NCBI GenBank assembly: GCA_019454915.1 | Contig: JACFNM010000117.1 | Span: forward strand, 6,187 to 11,414 | Direction: 5' to 3' | Source: Chitinophagaceae bacterium | Lineage (GTDB): Bacteria > Bacteroidota > Bacteroidia > Chitinophagales > Chitinophagaceae | DNA: 5,228 bases | Part shown: positions 1 through 5,228 of the stretch, piece by piece | How the letters are laid out: each line of letters opens with the position of its first letter | Numbering within the stretch: position 1 is the stretch's first letter | Position numbers and translations under genes: made by a program | The notes under the pieces: model-generated | What the model was told of the DNA's origin: nothing | The model's input: only the letters and a program-made list of their open reading frames with translations | Databases searched by the model: none

Positions 1-1056
1 CATCGCTTTCCGGATGGGTTCGCCGGGGAACTAAAAAAAGCCATCCGTGAACTGGCACAGCTAAAACTAACAAAAGAAGAAAAGGCTTTCCTGTATAAGA
101 ATTGCGCTTACCTGGACCCCGTCTATCTTGATTTCCTGCAGGGATTTCAATACGACCCGGAAGAAGTCAGTATACAGCAAAAAGGCCCCGAATTAGCGGT
201 TCATATAGAAGGATTCTGGTACCGCACTATTTTATGGGAAGTACCCATCATGTACCTGATATGCGCGCTTTATTACGAAATGACCGGTCAGCAGCGGATA
301 TCCGATGAAGCAGTTGCGCTCACCGCAAAAGACAAGATCGAAAAATACAGGGACCTGGGTATCACCATAGCAGACTTCGGTACACGACGCAGACATTCCT
401 ACGAGGTTCAGAAGATAACCGTCGAGGCCCTGCGAGATTATGGCGCCAACTGTTTTACCGGCACCAGTAATGTACACCTGGCTATGCTGTGGAATACGAA
501 GCCTATCGGCACTCACGCGCATGAATGGTTTATGTTTCACGCCGCCAAGTATGGCTTCAAGATGTCCAACCAGTTAGCCCTGGAAAACTGGGTCCAGATA
601 TATCGCGGCGACCTGGGAATCGCACTTTCAGACACTTACACAACTGACGTTTTTTTTCAACAATTCGATAAAAAGTTCAGTAAGCTGTTTGACGGGGTAA
701 GACATGACAGCGGAGACCCCATCGAATTCGCAGAAAAAACAATCGCCCACTACCGGCATTTCGGCATTGACCCATTATCCAAGACCATCATTTTTTCAGA
801 CAACCTGAACTATGAAAAGATAGAACAGATAGTGAAGCATTGCAAGGGAAAGATTGGTATTTCATTTGGCGTTGGAACCAACTTCACAAACGATGTGGGT
901 TTAAAACCAATGAACATCGTCATCAAAATGACGGATGCGCTTCCGGATGGAGACAACTGGAACCCCGTGGTGAAACTATCCGACGAAAAAGGTAAGTACA
1001 CGGGTAATCCGGAAACCATCCAGCTGGCAAAAATTATCCTGGGATTAGAAAATTAA
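1..1056 (+). CDS. pncB: nicotinate phosphoribosyltransferase, 5'-truncated by the window edge
   Basis: This enzyme converts nicotinate and PRPP, with ATP hydrolysis, to nicotinate mononucleotide in the Preiss-Handler NAD salvage pathway; it is cytosolic. The frame is open from base 1 with no stop until TAA at 1054-1056, giving 351 visible residues. The family is usually about 390-400 residues, so some 40-50 N-terminal residues lie upstream, and the internal ATG at 250 is not the start. Visible family motifs, numbered from the first visible residue, are RFPDGF (2-7), GTRRRHSYEVQ (about 127-137), GTSNVHLA (about 154-161), PIGTHAHEW (about 168-176), GVRHDSGDP (232-240), FSDNLN (265-270) and GVGTNFTND (about 290-298). 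The His of the AHEW motif (codon 520-522) matches, by motif position, the histidine phosphorylated by ATP in this family. The C-terminus looks complete. Identification is firm; only the 5' end is missing. Confidence 0.95.
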   Translation, partial: HRFPDGFAGELKKAIRELAQLKLTKEEKAFLYKNCAYLDPVYLDFLQGFQYDPEEVSIQQKGPELAVHIEGFWYRTILWEVPIMYLICALYYEMTGQQRISDEAVALTAKDKIEKYRDLGITIADFGTRRRHSYEVQKITVEALRDYGANCFTGTSNVHLAMLWNTKPIGTHAHEWFMFHAAKYGFKMSNQLALENWVQIYRGDLGIALSDTYTTDVFFQQFDKKFSKLFDGVRHDSGDPIEFAEKTIAHYRHFGIDPLSKTIIFSDNLNYEKIEQIVKHCKGKIGISFGVGTNFTNDVGLKPMNIVIKMTDALPDGDNWNPVVKLSDEKGKYTGNPETIQLAKIILGLEN

Positions 1057-1098
1057 AATATACCAACCGGATTGCCTGCGCTTATGGCAGTTGATTTC

Positions 1099-1116
1099 TT
1101 TCCCGTTGGCGGGAAA
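1099..1116 (+). terminator. possible pncB 3' hairpin (weak)
   Basis: TTTCCCG, loop TTGG, CGGGAAA forms a perfect 7-bp stem that begins 43 bases after the pncB stop codon. It is followed by ATAAAC rather than a T-run, so it is not a textbook intrinsic terminator. It could be a 3'-end stabilising hairpin, or chance. The rest of the 1057-1212 spacer holds no recognisable gene. Confidence 0.35.
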
Positions 1117-1212
1117 ATAAACTACATTGCAGCTATAATTTTCAGCCATCCGTAGCGTCGTGATCAACCTGAATGACAAACAATCTTCTCTGCATATAAA
1201 TATTCTCAGCTC

Positions 1213-3126
1213 ATGAAACTATTCTATACATTTCTACTGATTTTCTTCAGTTCTTTCTCTTTCGGGCAAAACAAAACCATTGCGATTATCCCCGAACCGG
1301 TTACGCTGTCTGCCGTGCAGGGTGAATATACCCTCAAGGGGCCCTTAACCATAGGCATATCCGATAATATTCAGGCGGCTGAAATAGCGGGCTACCTGCT
1401 CAATGCCATTACAGCGCCTACGGGGTACTTAACCACCATTCAAAAAAATAACAGCAACGCTAATATCAAACTCATCCTGCTGTCGCCGGAAGAGAAGGTA
1501 TTAGGAAATGAAGGCTATAAATTAAGTGTTACCCCCAGTTCAATTACCATTAGCGCCAATAAAGCAGCCGGCTTGTTTTATGGCGTCCAGAGCTTACTGC
1601 AATTGCTTCCCAAAGAAATAGCTTCAAAAACAGTGGTCGCCGACAAAGTTTGGTCGGTACCCTGTGTGGAAATAACAGATTTTCCGCGCTTCGGATGGCG
1701 TGGGCTGATGTTTGACGTTGTTCGTCATTTTTTCACAAAGGAAGAGGTTAAGGATTTTATAGACGATATGGCAAAATATAAATTCAATCTTCTTCATCTG
1801 CACCTGACCGACGACCAGGGCTGGAGGATTGAAATCAAGTCCTTGCCTAAACTCACCACTGTAGGCGCCTGGAATGTAAAAAAAATCGGCACCTTCGGTA
1901 CTTTTTCCAAACCCGAAGACAATGAACCCCGGGACTATGGCGGTTTTTATACCCAGGAAGATATCCGGGAAATCATTCAGTATGCAAGAGACCGGTTTAT
2001 CAATATATTACCTGAAATAGAGATGCCGGGGCACAGCCTGGCAGCCATTGCTTCCTATCCGGAGTTATCCTGCACACCCGGCGCGGATAAATACAAAGTG
2101 AATTCGGGTGAACGGTTCATGGTTTGGCCACCCAGCGGGCACTTTTACGGGTTATTGGATAATACCCTCTGCCCCGCCAATGAAAAGGTGTATGCATTCA
2201 TAGACAAAGTGATCACCGAAGTGGCGCAACTTTTCCCTTTTGAATATATACACATGGGTGGAGATGAAACTGCGAGAAATTTCTGGGAAAAGAGCCCTGC
2301 TATTAAAGCGTTGATGCAAAAGGAAAAACTCAAAAACCTGGATGAAGTACAGAGTTATTTCGTTAAACGCGTTGAAACGATTATCCGGTCAAAAGGGAAA
2401 AAACTCATTGGCTGGGATGAAATATTACAGGGTGGCTTGGCACCCAATGCGGCGGTAATGAGTTGGCGGGGAATACAGGGAGGAATAGAAGCCGCCAAAC
2501 AAAAACACGAAGTGGTTATGAGCCCTTCGACATTTGCCTATCTCGATTATATGCAGGGTGACAGAGCTATTGAACCTCCGGTTTATGCTACTCTCCGGTT
2601 AAATAAAGCCTATCAGTTTGACCCCGTACCCAATGGCGTGGATCCACAATTTATCAAAGGAGGACAAGCCAATTTGTGGACTGAACAGATTTATAACACC
2701 CGTCACATGCAGTACATGCTCTGGCCGAGAGCCTTTGCCATTGCGGAATCGGTGTGGTCGCCTAAACAAAAGAAAAACTGGAATCAGTTTGTGCGGCGCG
2801 TTGAAACCCATTTTGACCGCTTTGATATCGCAAAAATCAAATACTCACCTGCTCTTTATGATGCGGTTGTTGCGGTTAAAAACAATGGAAAAGATCTGCC
2901 GCTCATTGAATTGAGCACCGAGGTAGAAGGATTAGATATCTATTATAGCTTCGACAATTCGTTTCCTGATAACTTTTATCCAAAATATAAGGAGCCCCTA
3001 ACCATGCCGAAAGATGCGGCTGCCATGAAAATAATTACCTATCGCGGTGATAAACCCATCGGAAGAATGATAGTCATTACCTCCGATGATCTGAAGAAAA
3101 GAGCCGGGATAAAAAGTGGGAAATAA
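1213..3126 (+). CDS. exported beta-N-acetylhexosaminidase, glycoside hydrolase family 20
   Basis: The 637-residue protein removes terminal beta-linked GlcNAc/GalNAc from chitin fragments or glycans. GH20 enzymes are retaining and use the substrate's own acetamido group as nucleophile. Residues 1-18 are a Sec signal peptide (hydrophobic FYTFLLIFFSS, probable cleavage SFG|Q). No lipobox cysteine is present, so a soluble periplasmic or secreted enzyme is likely. Domains: GH20b N-terminal domain about 25-150; catalytic TIM barrel about 155-515, with WRGLMFD (162-168, R163 the expected sugar-binding Arg), HLHLTDDQGWR (195-205), EMPGH (270-274), the catalytic pair D351-E352 in HMGGDE, WDEI (401-404), SWRG (417-420), YLD (443-445) and LWTE (488-491); and a C-terminal chitobiase-like beta domain about 560-625 (IYYSFDNSFPD). 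No key residue is missing. There is no Shine-Dalgarno before the ATG, but the start gives a complete signal peptide. No SusC/SusD genes are visible nearby, so the natural glycan cannot be deduced. Confidence 0.96.
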   Translation: MKLFYTFLLIFFSSFSFGQNKTIAIIPEPVTLSAVQGEYTLKGPLTIGISDNIQAAEIAGYLLNAITAPTGYLTTIQKNNSNANIKLILLSPEEKVLGNEGYKLSVTPSSITISANKAAGLFYGVQSLLQLLPKEIASKTVVADKVWSVPCVEITDFPRFGWRGLMFDVVRHFFTKEEVKDFIDDMAKYKFNLLHLHLTDDQGWRIEIKSLPKLTTVGAWNVKKIGTFGTFSKPEDNEPRDYGGFYTQEDIREIIQYARDRFINILPEIEMPGHSLAAIASYPELSCTPGADKYKVNSGERFMVWPPSGHFYGLLDNTLCPANEKVYAFIDKVITEVAQLFPFEYIHMGGDETARNFWEKSPAIKALMQKEKLKNLDEVQSYFVKRVETIIRSKGKKLIGWDEILQGGLAPNAAVMSWRGIQGGIEAAKQKHEVVMSPSTFAYLDYMQGDRAIEPPVYATLRLNKAYQFDPVPNGVDPQFIKGGQANLWTEQIYNTRHMQYMLWPRAFAIAESVWSPKQKKNWNQFVRRVETHFDRFDIAKIKYSPALYDAVVAVKNNGKDLPLIELSTEVEGLDIYYSFDNSFPDNFYPKYKEPLTMPKDAAAMKIITYRGDKPIGRMIVITSDDLKKRAGIKSGK

Positions 3127-3219
3127 GTAAGGTGGCAATAAGCAAGAACCATTACATCAATCGAAGGAATCACGCAGATACTAAGCCATATTTATCTAAA
3201 CAGTCCGGGAAATCACTAT

Positions 3220-3239
3220 TGTCCGACTTTAGTTGGACA
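3220..3239 (+). terminator. possible hexosaminidase 3' hairpin
   Basis: TGTCCGAC, loop TTTA, GTTGGACA forms an 8-bp stem with one G-U pair, 93 bases after the hexosaminidase stop. There is no T-run after it (GGTATGAA follows). It lies between convergent genes and outside the larger palindromic element that starts 20 bases further on, so it may be the original transcript-end structure. The 3127-3219 stretch before it shows no convincing gene. Confidence 0.4.
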
Positions 3240-3250
3240 GGTATGAATAG

Positions 3251-3259
3251 CATTACCCC
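3251..3259. repeat. left 9-bp direct repeat (putative target-site duplication)
   Basis: CATTACCCC directly abuts the left end of the 115-bp palindromic element. An exact copy lies immediately after the right end at 3375-3383. A perfect 9-bp direct repeat touching both ends of an inverted-repeat element is the expected footprint of DDE-transposase insertion. Confidence 0.75.
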
Positions 3260-3280
3260 GGGTGTATTTCAAATTTTCGC
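3260..3280 (+). repeat. left terminal inverted repeat, 21 bp
   Basis: It starts GGGTGTATTTC and ends TTTTCGC, and is the exact reverse complement of 3354-3374. It is AT-rich in the middle with a GGG tip. Confidence 0.85.
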
Positions 3281-3295
3281 TTCATACGCGACATT

Positions 3296-3318
3296 CCGGT
3301 CGGTGAGACACCGACCGG
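3296..3318. other. internal hairpin 1 (10-bp perfect stem, AGA loop)
   Basis: CCGGTCGGTG, loop AGA, CACCGACCGG. This very GC-rich perfect stem is the first internal arm of the palindromic element. Confidence 0.85.
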
Positions 3319-3330
3319 TAGCGGGGGCTA
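3319..3330. other. internal hairpin 2 (4-bp stem, GGGG loop)
   Basis: TAGC, loop GGGG, GCTA exactly fills the gap between the two 10-bp hairpins. Alone it would be too short to notice; its exact fit between the larger arms makes it more plausible as a designed arm. Confidence 0.5.
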
Positions 3331-3354
3331 CAGGTGGGTGTCACCACCCACCTG
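3331..3354. other. internal hairpin 3 (10-bp perfect stem, TCAC loop)
   Basis: CAGGTGGGTG, loop TCAC, CACCCACCTG. The final G at 3354 is also the first base of the right terminal repeat, so either the hairpin or the outer stem gives up one pair. Confidence 0.85.
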
Positions 3355-3374
3355 CGAAAATTTGAAATACACCC
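3354..3374 (-). repeat. right terminal inverted repeat, 21 bp
   Basis: It starts GCGAAAA and ends GAAATACACCC, and is the exact reverse complement of 3260-3280, with no mismatch over 21 bases. Confidence 0.85.
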
Positions 3375-3383
3375 CATTACCCC
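3375..3383. repeat. right 9-bp direct repeat (putative target-site duplication)
   Basis: CATTACCCC is the exact copy of 3251-3259. It abuts the right terminal inverted repeat and ends 12 bases before the stop codon of the minus-strand regulator. Confidence 0.75.
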
Positions 3384-3395
3384 GCCTCCTTTTTC

Positions 3396-4370
3396 TTATC
3401 CTACATTTTTATTAAATTTCTGTCTGTATTCGAAGCGTGACAGGCCCGTTACTTTGCGGAATACGTTCCTGAAAGACTTGGTGTCAGTATAGCCCACCTC
3501 GTACATCAATTCATTGACGGTCATGCGGGTTGTTTCCAGGCGCTTTTTAACAGCTTCTATCTTCACCCGCTGGATGTATTCAACAATGGTATTATCGGTG
3601 GCAGTTTTGAAGCGTCGTTCGAAACTGCGGCGACCTAGAGCCACTTCTCTGCAGAGTTGGTTGACGGTTATTTTTTCCTGATAATTTTCTTCAATATACT
3701 GCTGGGCTTTTTGTATGCGTTTGTCTTTGTGATTTTTTTGTCCTTTGAAAATCATAAAGGGCGATTGGCTCTTCCTGTCCATATCCACCTGAAACATCTT
3801 GGCACACTGAACCGCCATCACACGTCCAGCATATTTTTCAATAAGATACAGTATCAGGTTGGCAGAAGAAAAAGCGCCTCCGCTGGTGTAGATACCATCT
3901 TCGTCTGTGATGATTTTTTCTGTTTGCAGGCATACATCCGGAAATACTTCTCTAAAGGCTTCTGTGGCCCGCCAATGAGTGGAGCAGGTTTTCCCGTTCA
4001 GAAGTCCGGTTGCCGCCAGAAGGAATGCACCTACGCACAGGCTGGCGATTTCGGTGCCTTCTTTATATTGCCTGACCAGCCAGGGAAGTACGGGTTTGTT
4101 GTGCAGAATAACTTCTTTCAAATCTCCATCGAAAGCCGGAATGATAATCAGGTCGGTAGCTCTTATTTCCTGATAAGTCATATCCGGATGCAGCGTGTAC
4201 CATCCGTTTTCCAGCGTTACGTCCTTCTCTGTGCCTGCAATTTTTAAGTCAAACAGCGGCGGTTCGCCCCTTTTACTTAATAGCTCATTGACAAAAAGAA
4301 AGGCGCAGCGTGGATTGTCCATACTGGCCATATTCGTTTGTGCGGTAACCAAAATTGCTATCCGTTTCAT
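3396..4370 (-). CDS. GlxA-family AraC-type regulator with N-terminal DJ-1/PfpI-like domain
   Basis: This 324-residue protein has two domains. Residues about 3-190 form a DJ-1/PfpI (class I glutamine amidotransferase-like) fold, recognised by the opening strand RIAILVTA, DLIIIPAF (73-80), the nucleophile-elbow-like SLCVGAFLLAATGLL (110-124, C112), THW (131-133) and TSGGAFSSANLILYLIE (162-178). In GlxA-type regulators this domain is usually a sensor rather than an enzyme; that role is inferred here. Residues about 218-320 are an AraC DNA-binding domain with two helix-turn-helix units: ITVNQLCREVALGRRSFERRFK (from 234, shown in part by QLCREVALGRRSF) and the conserved second unit near VNELMYEVGYTDTKSFRNVF (285-304). 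The start codon opens directly on the first beta strand, and an exact TAnnTTTG box lies 21 bases upstream. The gene is divergent from the VOC/orphan/DinB run, the usual arrangement for a local regulator, and convergent with the hexosaminidase. The ligand is unknown. Confidence 0.93.
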   Translation of the reverse strand: MKRIAILVTAQTNMASMDNPRCAFLFVNELLSKRGEPPLFDLKIAGTEKDVTLENGWYTLHPDMTYQEIRATDLIIIPAFDGDLKEVILHNKPVLPWLVRQYKEGTEIASLCVGAFLLAATGLLNGKTCSTHWRATEAFREVFPDVCLQTEKIITDEDGIYTSGGAFSSANLILYLIEKYAGRVMAVQCAKMFQVDMDRKSQSPFMIFKGQKNHKDKRIQKAQQYIEENYQEKITVNQLCREVALGRRSFERRFKTATDNTIVEYIQRVKIEAVKKRLETTRMTVNELMYEVGYTDTKSFRNVFRKVTGLSRFEYRQKFNKNVG

Positions 4371-4391
4371 GACGCTTTGTTGATTTTATTG

Positions 4392-4399
4392 CAAAGTTA
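4392..4399 (-). promoter_or_regulatory. -7 promoter box of the AraC-type gene
   Basis: On the minus strand this reads TAACTTTG, an exact match to the Bacteroidota -7 element TAnnTTTG. A TTG lies 16 bases upstream of it, slightly shorter than the usual spacing to the -33 element. The predicted leader is about 15 bases. Confidence 0.6.
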
Positions 4400-4436
4400 T
4401 CTGATTATTTTGTCGCAATCAACCCGTTAAGTTGGC

Positions 4437-4444
4437 GTAATTAC
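4437..4444. promoter_or_regulatory. GTAATTAC palindrome, possible operator
   Basis: This perfect 8-bp palindrome lies between the two divergent -7 boxes, about 40 bases upstream of the predicted VOC transcript start, a position typical of activator sites. A bulged inverted repeat CAAC...GTTG (4420-4434) sits beside it. AraC proteins more often bind direct repeats, so this is only a candidate. Confidence 0.25.
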
Positions 4445-4469
4445 ACCTGAAATTAAGAACAAGAGGTAC

Positions 4470-4477
4470 TACTTTTG
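4470..4477 (+). promoter_or_regulatory. -7 promoter box of the VOC gene
   Basis: TACTTTTG is an exact TAnnTTTG match, ending 8 bases before the ATG. No TTG is present at the expected -33 distance. The geometry predicts a leader of only a few bases (sequence AATAAAAA before ATG). Confidence 0.55.
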
Positions 4478-4485
4478 AATAAAAA

Positions 4486-4878
4486 ATGAACAACTTCAAA
4501 CCCAATCATTACAACTCTGTTTCACCTTATTTTATGGTGGACGATGCCAATAGGTTAATCAAATTATTGGCAGATATATTTGATGCAAAAATTTGCAGAA
4601 GGTATGACAGACCCGACGGGAAAATAATGCATGTCGAACTTCAGATTGATGACACAATCATTATGATGAGCGACGCCACACCTCAATATCCTGCCAATAA
4701 ATACTGGATGCACATCTATGTCCCCAATGTAGAGGATACGTTCAGAAAAGCCATTGCATTGGGTTGTGAAATTGTTGATGAACCTCAAACAAAAGCAAAC
4801 GACCCGGACAAACGTGGAACATTTAAAGACTTTGCAGGAAATATGTGGTCAGTAGCTACGCAAAATAAATTCGGTTAA
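4486..4878 (+). CDS. VOC-superfamily (glyoxalase/PhnB-like) protein
   Basis: This is a 130-residue cytosolic protein of the vicinal oxygen chelate fold, of the PhnB-like type. Visible landmarks are YNSVSPYFMVDDA (9-21), the strand-helix unit LIKLLADIFDAK (24-35), RRYDRPDGKIMHVELQIDD (38-56), MHIYVPNVEDTFRKAIALG (75-93) and the C-terminal DPDKRGTFKDFAGNMWSVAT (106-125). These cover the two beta-alpha-beta-beta-beta halves at the usual family length. H49 and H76 are the likeliest metal-side residues, but the terminal glutamate ligand seen in glyoxalase I and fosfomycin-resistance enzymes is not evident (WSVAT at that place), so a glyoxalase activity should not be assumed; substrate binding or sequestration is an alternative. 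No Shine-Dalgarno is present; the start is supported by the family-typical N-terminus. It heads a short run with the orphan and DinB-like genes. Confidence 0.92.
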   Translation: MNNFKPNHYNSVSPYFMVDDANRLIKLLADIFDAKICRRYDRPDGKIMHVELQIDDTIIMMSDATPQYPANKYWMHIYVPNVEDTFRKAIALGCEIVDEPQTKANDPDKRGTFKDFAGNMWSVATQNKFG

Positions 4879-4882
4879 AGAC

Positions 4883-5083
4883 GTGATAAAAACAAATGAT
4901 TCCGACCTGACAGACAGAAAATTTCCCGGTAACCCGACGATGTTGTACCGTTCTGCCGAACCGTTTAGAGTTTTGGGGGAAGTTGCCATCTGGCAGGGGC
5001 ATACGGACGAGCAGATAAAAACCATGAAAGAACATCTTGATAAACTGAAAGAACAGGGTGTCAACTCATTGAATGACGAATAA
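4883..5083 (+). CDS. small hypothetical protein (66 aa, GTG start uncertain)
   Basis: This family is not recognised. The frame begins with GTG four bases after the VOC stop codon and ends with TAA at 5081. It encodes a soluble, charged peptide with the core FRVLGEVAIWQGHTDEQI and an amphipathic, Lys/Glu-rich helix (IKTMKEHLDKLKEQG). There is no signal or membrane segment. The tight spacing after the VOC gene and before the next start (32 bases), and the coherent amphipathic helix, favour a real gene. A shorter form starting at the ATG at 4940 (47 residues, MLYRSAEPF...) is equally possible, since no ribosome-binding signal decides. It could also be the remnant of a longer gene. Confidence 0.5.
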   Translation: MIKTNDSDLTDRKFPGNPTMLYRSAEPFRVLGEVAIWQGHTDEQIKTMKEHLDKLKEQGVNSLNDE

Positions 5084-5115
5084 AGAAATTCTACTCAAAC
5101 ATTAAAGTACAAATT

Positions 5116-5228
5116 ATGAAAGACCGGACTTCACAGATAGACAAAATAACAGAACATTTTATTGCAAATTTCGGCTTGCTGTCGGCAGAGCAACTAAATT
5201 GGAAACCCAATTCCCATACATGGAGCAT
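5116..5228 (+). CDS. DinB-superfamily protein, 3'-truncated by the window edge
   Basis: Thirty-seven codons are visible from the ATG and the frame is open to the window end. The N-terminus reads as a helix (IDKITEHFIANFGLL) followed by LSAEQLNWKPNSHTWS, the characteristic opening of DinB_2/DinB-like four-helix proteins, in which the Leu-Asn-Trp-Lys-Pro and Trp-Ser residues recur. Members are small metal-binding proteins, some of them thiol transferases; the metal-ligand histidines normally lie further on and cannot be seen here. It follows the 66-residue gene by 32 bases with no visible terminator, so cotranscription with the VOC gene is likely. The specific reaction is unknown. Confidence 0.8.
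   Translation, partial: MKDRTSQIDKITEHFIANFGLLSAEQLNWKPNSHTWS

Larger units (their letters stand above)
3260..3374. mobile_element. MITE-like palindromic element, 115 bp, no coding capacity
   Basis: The ends are perfect 21-bp inverted repeats (3260-3280, beginning GGGTGTATTTC; 3354-3374, ending GAAATACACCC), and both are flanked by the 9-bp direct repeat CATTACCCC. The interior is a 15-base linker (TTCATACGCGACATT), a 10-bp hairpin at 3296-3318, a 4-bp hairpin at 3319-3330 and another 10-bp hairpin at 3331-3354; the last G (3354) is shared with the right terminal repeat. Nearly every base from 3296 to 3374 can therefore pair, giving a cloverleaf in either strand or in RNA. It is too short to encode a transposase, so if mobile it would need one in trans. 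It sits between the convergent ends of the hexosaminidase and AraC-type genes and disrupts neither. A purely structural origin (bidirectional terminator) is possible, but would not explain the flanking direct repeat. The transposase family is unknown. Confidence 0.72.

Noticed and set aside
232..540. 102-codon minus-strand open frame across pncB
   Set aside because: It is an antisense shadow of a conserved pncB region that contains the GTRRR and HEW motifs.
1136..1143. TAATTTTC, a 7-of-8 match to TAnnTTTG upstream of the hexosaminidase
   Set aside because: It has no TTG at the proper upstream distance and lacks the final G; in an AT-rich spacer this is easily chance, so no promoter is called.
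2618..2914. 98-codon plus-strand open frame inside the hexosaminidase gene
   Set aside because: It is another frame of a well-supported GH20 gene and has no recognisable product.
3241..3287. GTATGAA (3241-3247) as the reverse complement of TTCATAC (3281-3287)
   Set aside because: This 7-bp match pairs a site outside the mobile-like element with one inside it, and would compete with the much stronger 21-bp outer stem. Probably chance.
3132..3365. 77-codon open frame on the plus strand after the hexosaminidase
   Set aside because: It runs through the hairpins and the palindromic element, has low-complexity, family-less translation, and no initiation signal; the DNA structure explains the sequence better.
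3260..3374. CRISPR array or integron attC site as the explanation for the palindromic element
   Set aside because: There is no repeated unit with spacers. An attC site would not carry an exact 9-bp direct duplication outside 21-bp perfect inverted ends, and no integrase or cas gene is visible.
3260..3374. tRNA or known riboswitch as the source of the cloverleaf
   Set aside because: The arm sizes (21, 10, 4, 10 bp) do not fit tRNA, no TTC or CCA features are present, and the position is at gene 3' ends rather than upstream of a gene.
3657..4247. 196-codon plus-strand open frame opposite the AraC-type gene
   Set aside because: It is an antisense shadow of a clearly recognisable gene. Its translation is Phe-rich without family motifs.

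Overview
The window looks like ordinary chromosome from a member of the Bacteroidota, probably a Chitinophaga-like or related soil or aquatic lineage. The family assignment is inference. The reasons are the short Sec signal ending SFG-Q on the hexosaminidase, the lack of Shine-Dalgarno motifs before the starts, two exact matches to the Bacteroidota -7 promoter element TAnnTTTG, and gene families common in that phylum (GlxA-like AraC regulator, PhnB-type VOC protein, DinB-like protein). No species can be named from the sequence alone.

Layout from left to right. Positions 1-1056 hold the 3' nine-tenths of a nicotinate phosphoribosyltransferase gene (pncB, NAD salvage), whose start lies outside the window. 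A 156-bp spacer with a small hairpin follows. Positions 1213-3126 encode an exported family GH20 beta-N-acetylhexosaminidase with all three expected domains and an intact catalytic Asp-Glu pair. A 269-bp convergent intergenic region (3127-3395) follows; it contains a small hairpin and a striking 115-bp palindromic element. Positions 3396-4370 on the minus strand encode a DJ-1/PfpI-AraC fusion regulator. A 115-bp divergent promoter region separates it from a plus-strand run of small genes: a VOC/PhnB-like protein (4486-4878), a probable short orphan protein (4883-5083), and the start of a DinB-superfamily protein (from 5116, cut by the window end).

The two halves appear unrelated. pncB and the hexosaminidase are codirectional but separated by a spacer, and no wider polysaccharide-utilisation locus (SusC/SusD) is visible. 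The regulator and the VOC/orphan/DinB run share a divergent promoter region, so local control of that run by the regulator is plausible but unproven.

The most unusual signal is the element at 3260-3374. It has perfect 21-bp terminal inverted repeats, is flanked by a perfect 9-bp direct repeat (CATTACCCC), and its interior folds into two perfect 10-bp hairpins with a 4-bp hairpin between them. It has the hallmarks of a MITE-like non-autonomous mobile element that landed between two convergent genes, and it could also act as a transcript end structure. Nothing else in the window looks like a new system.
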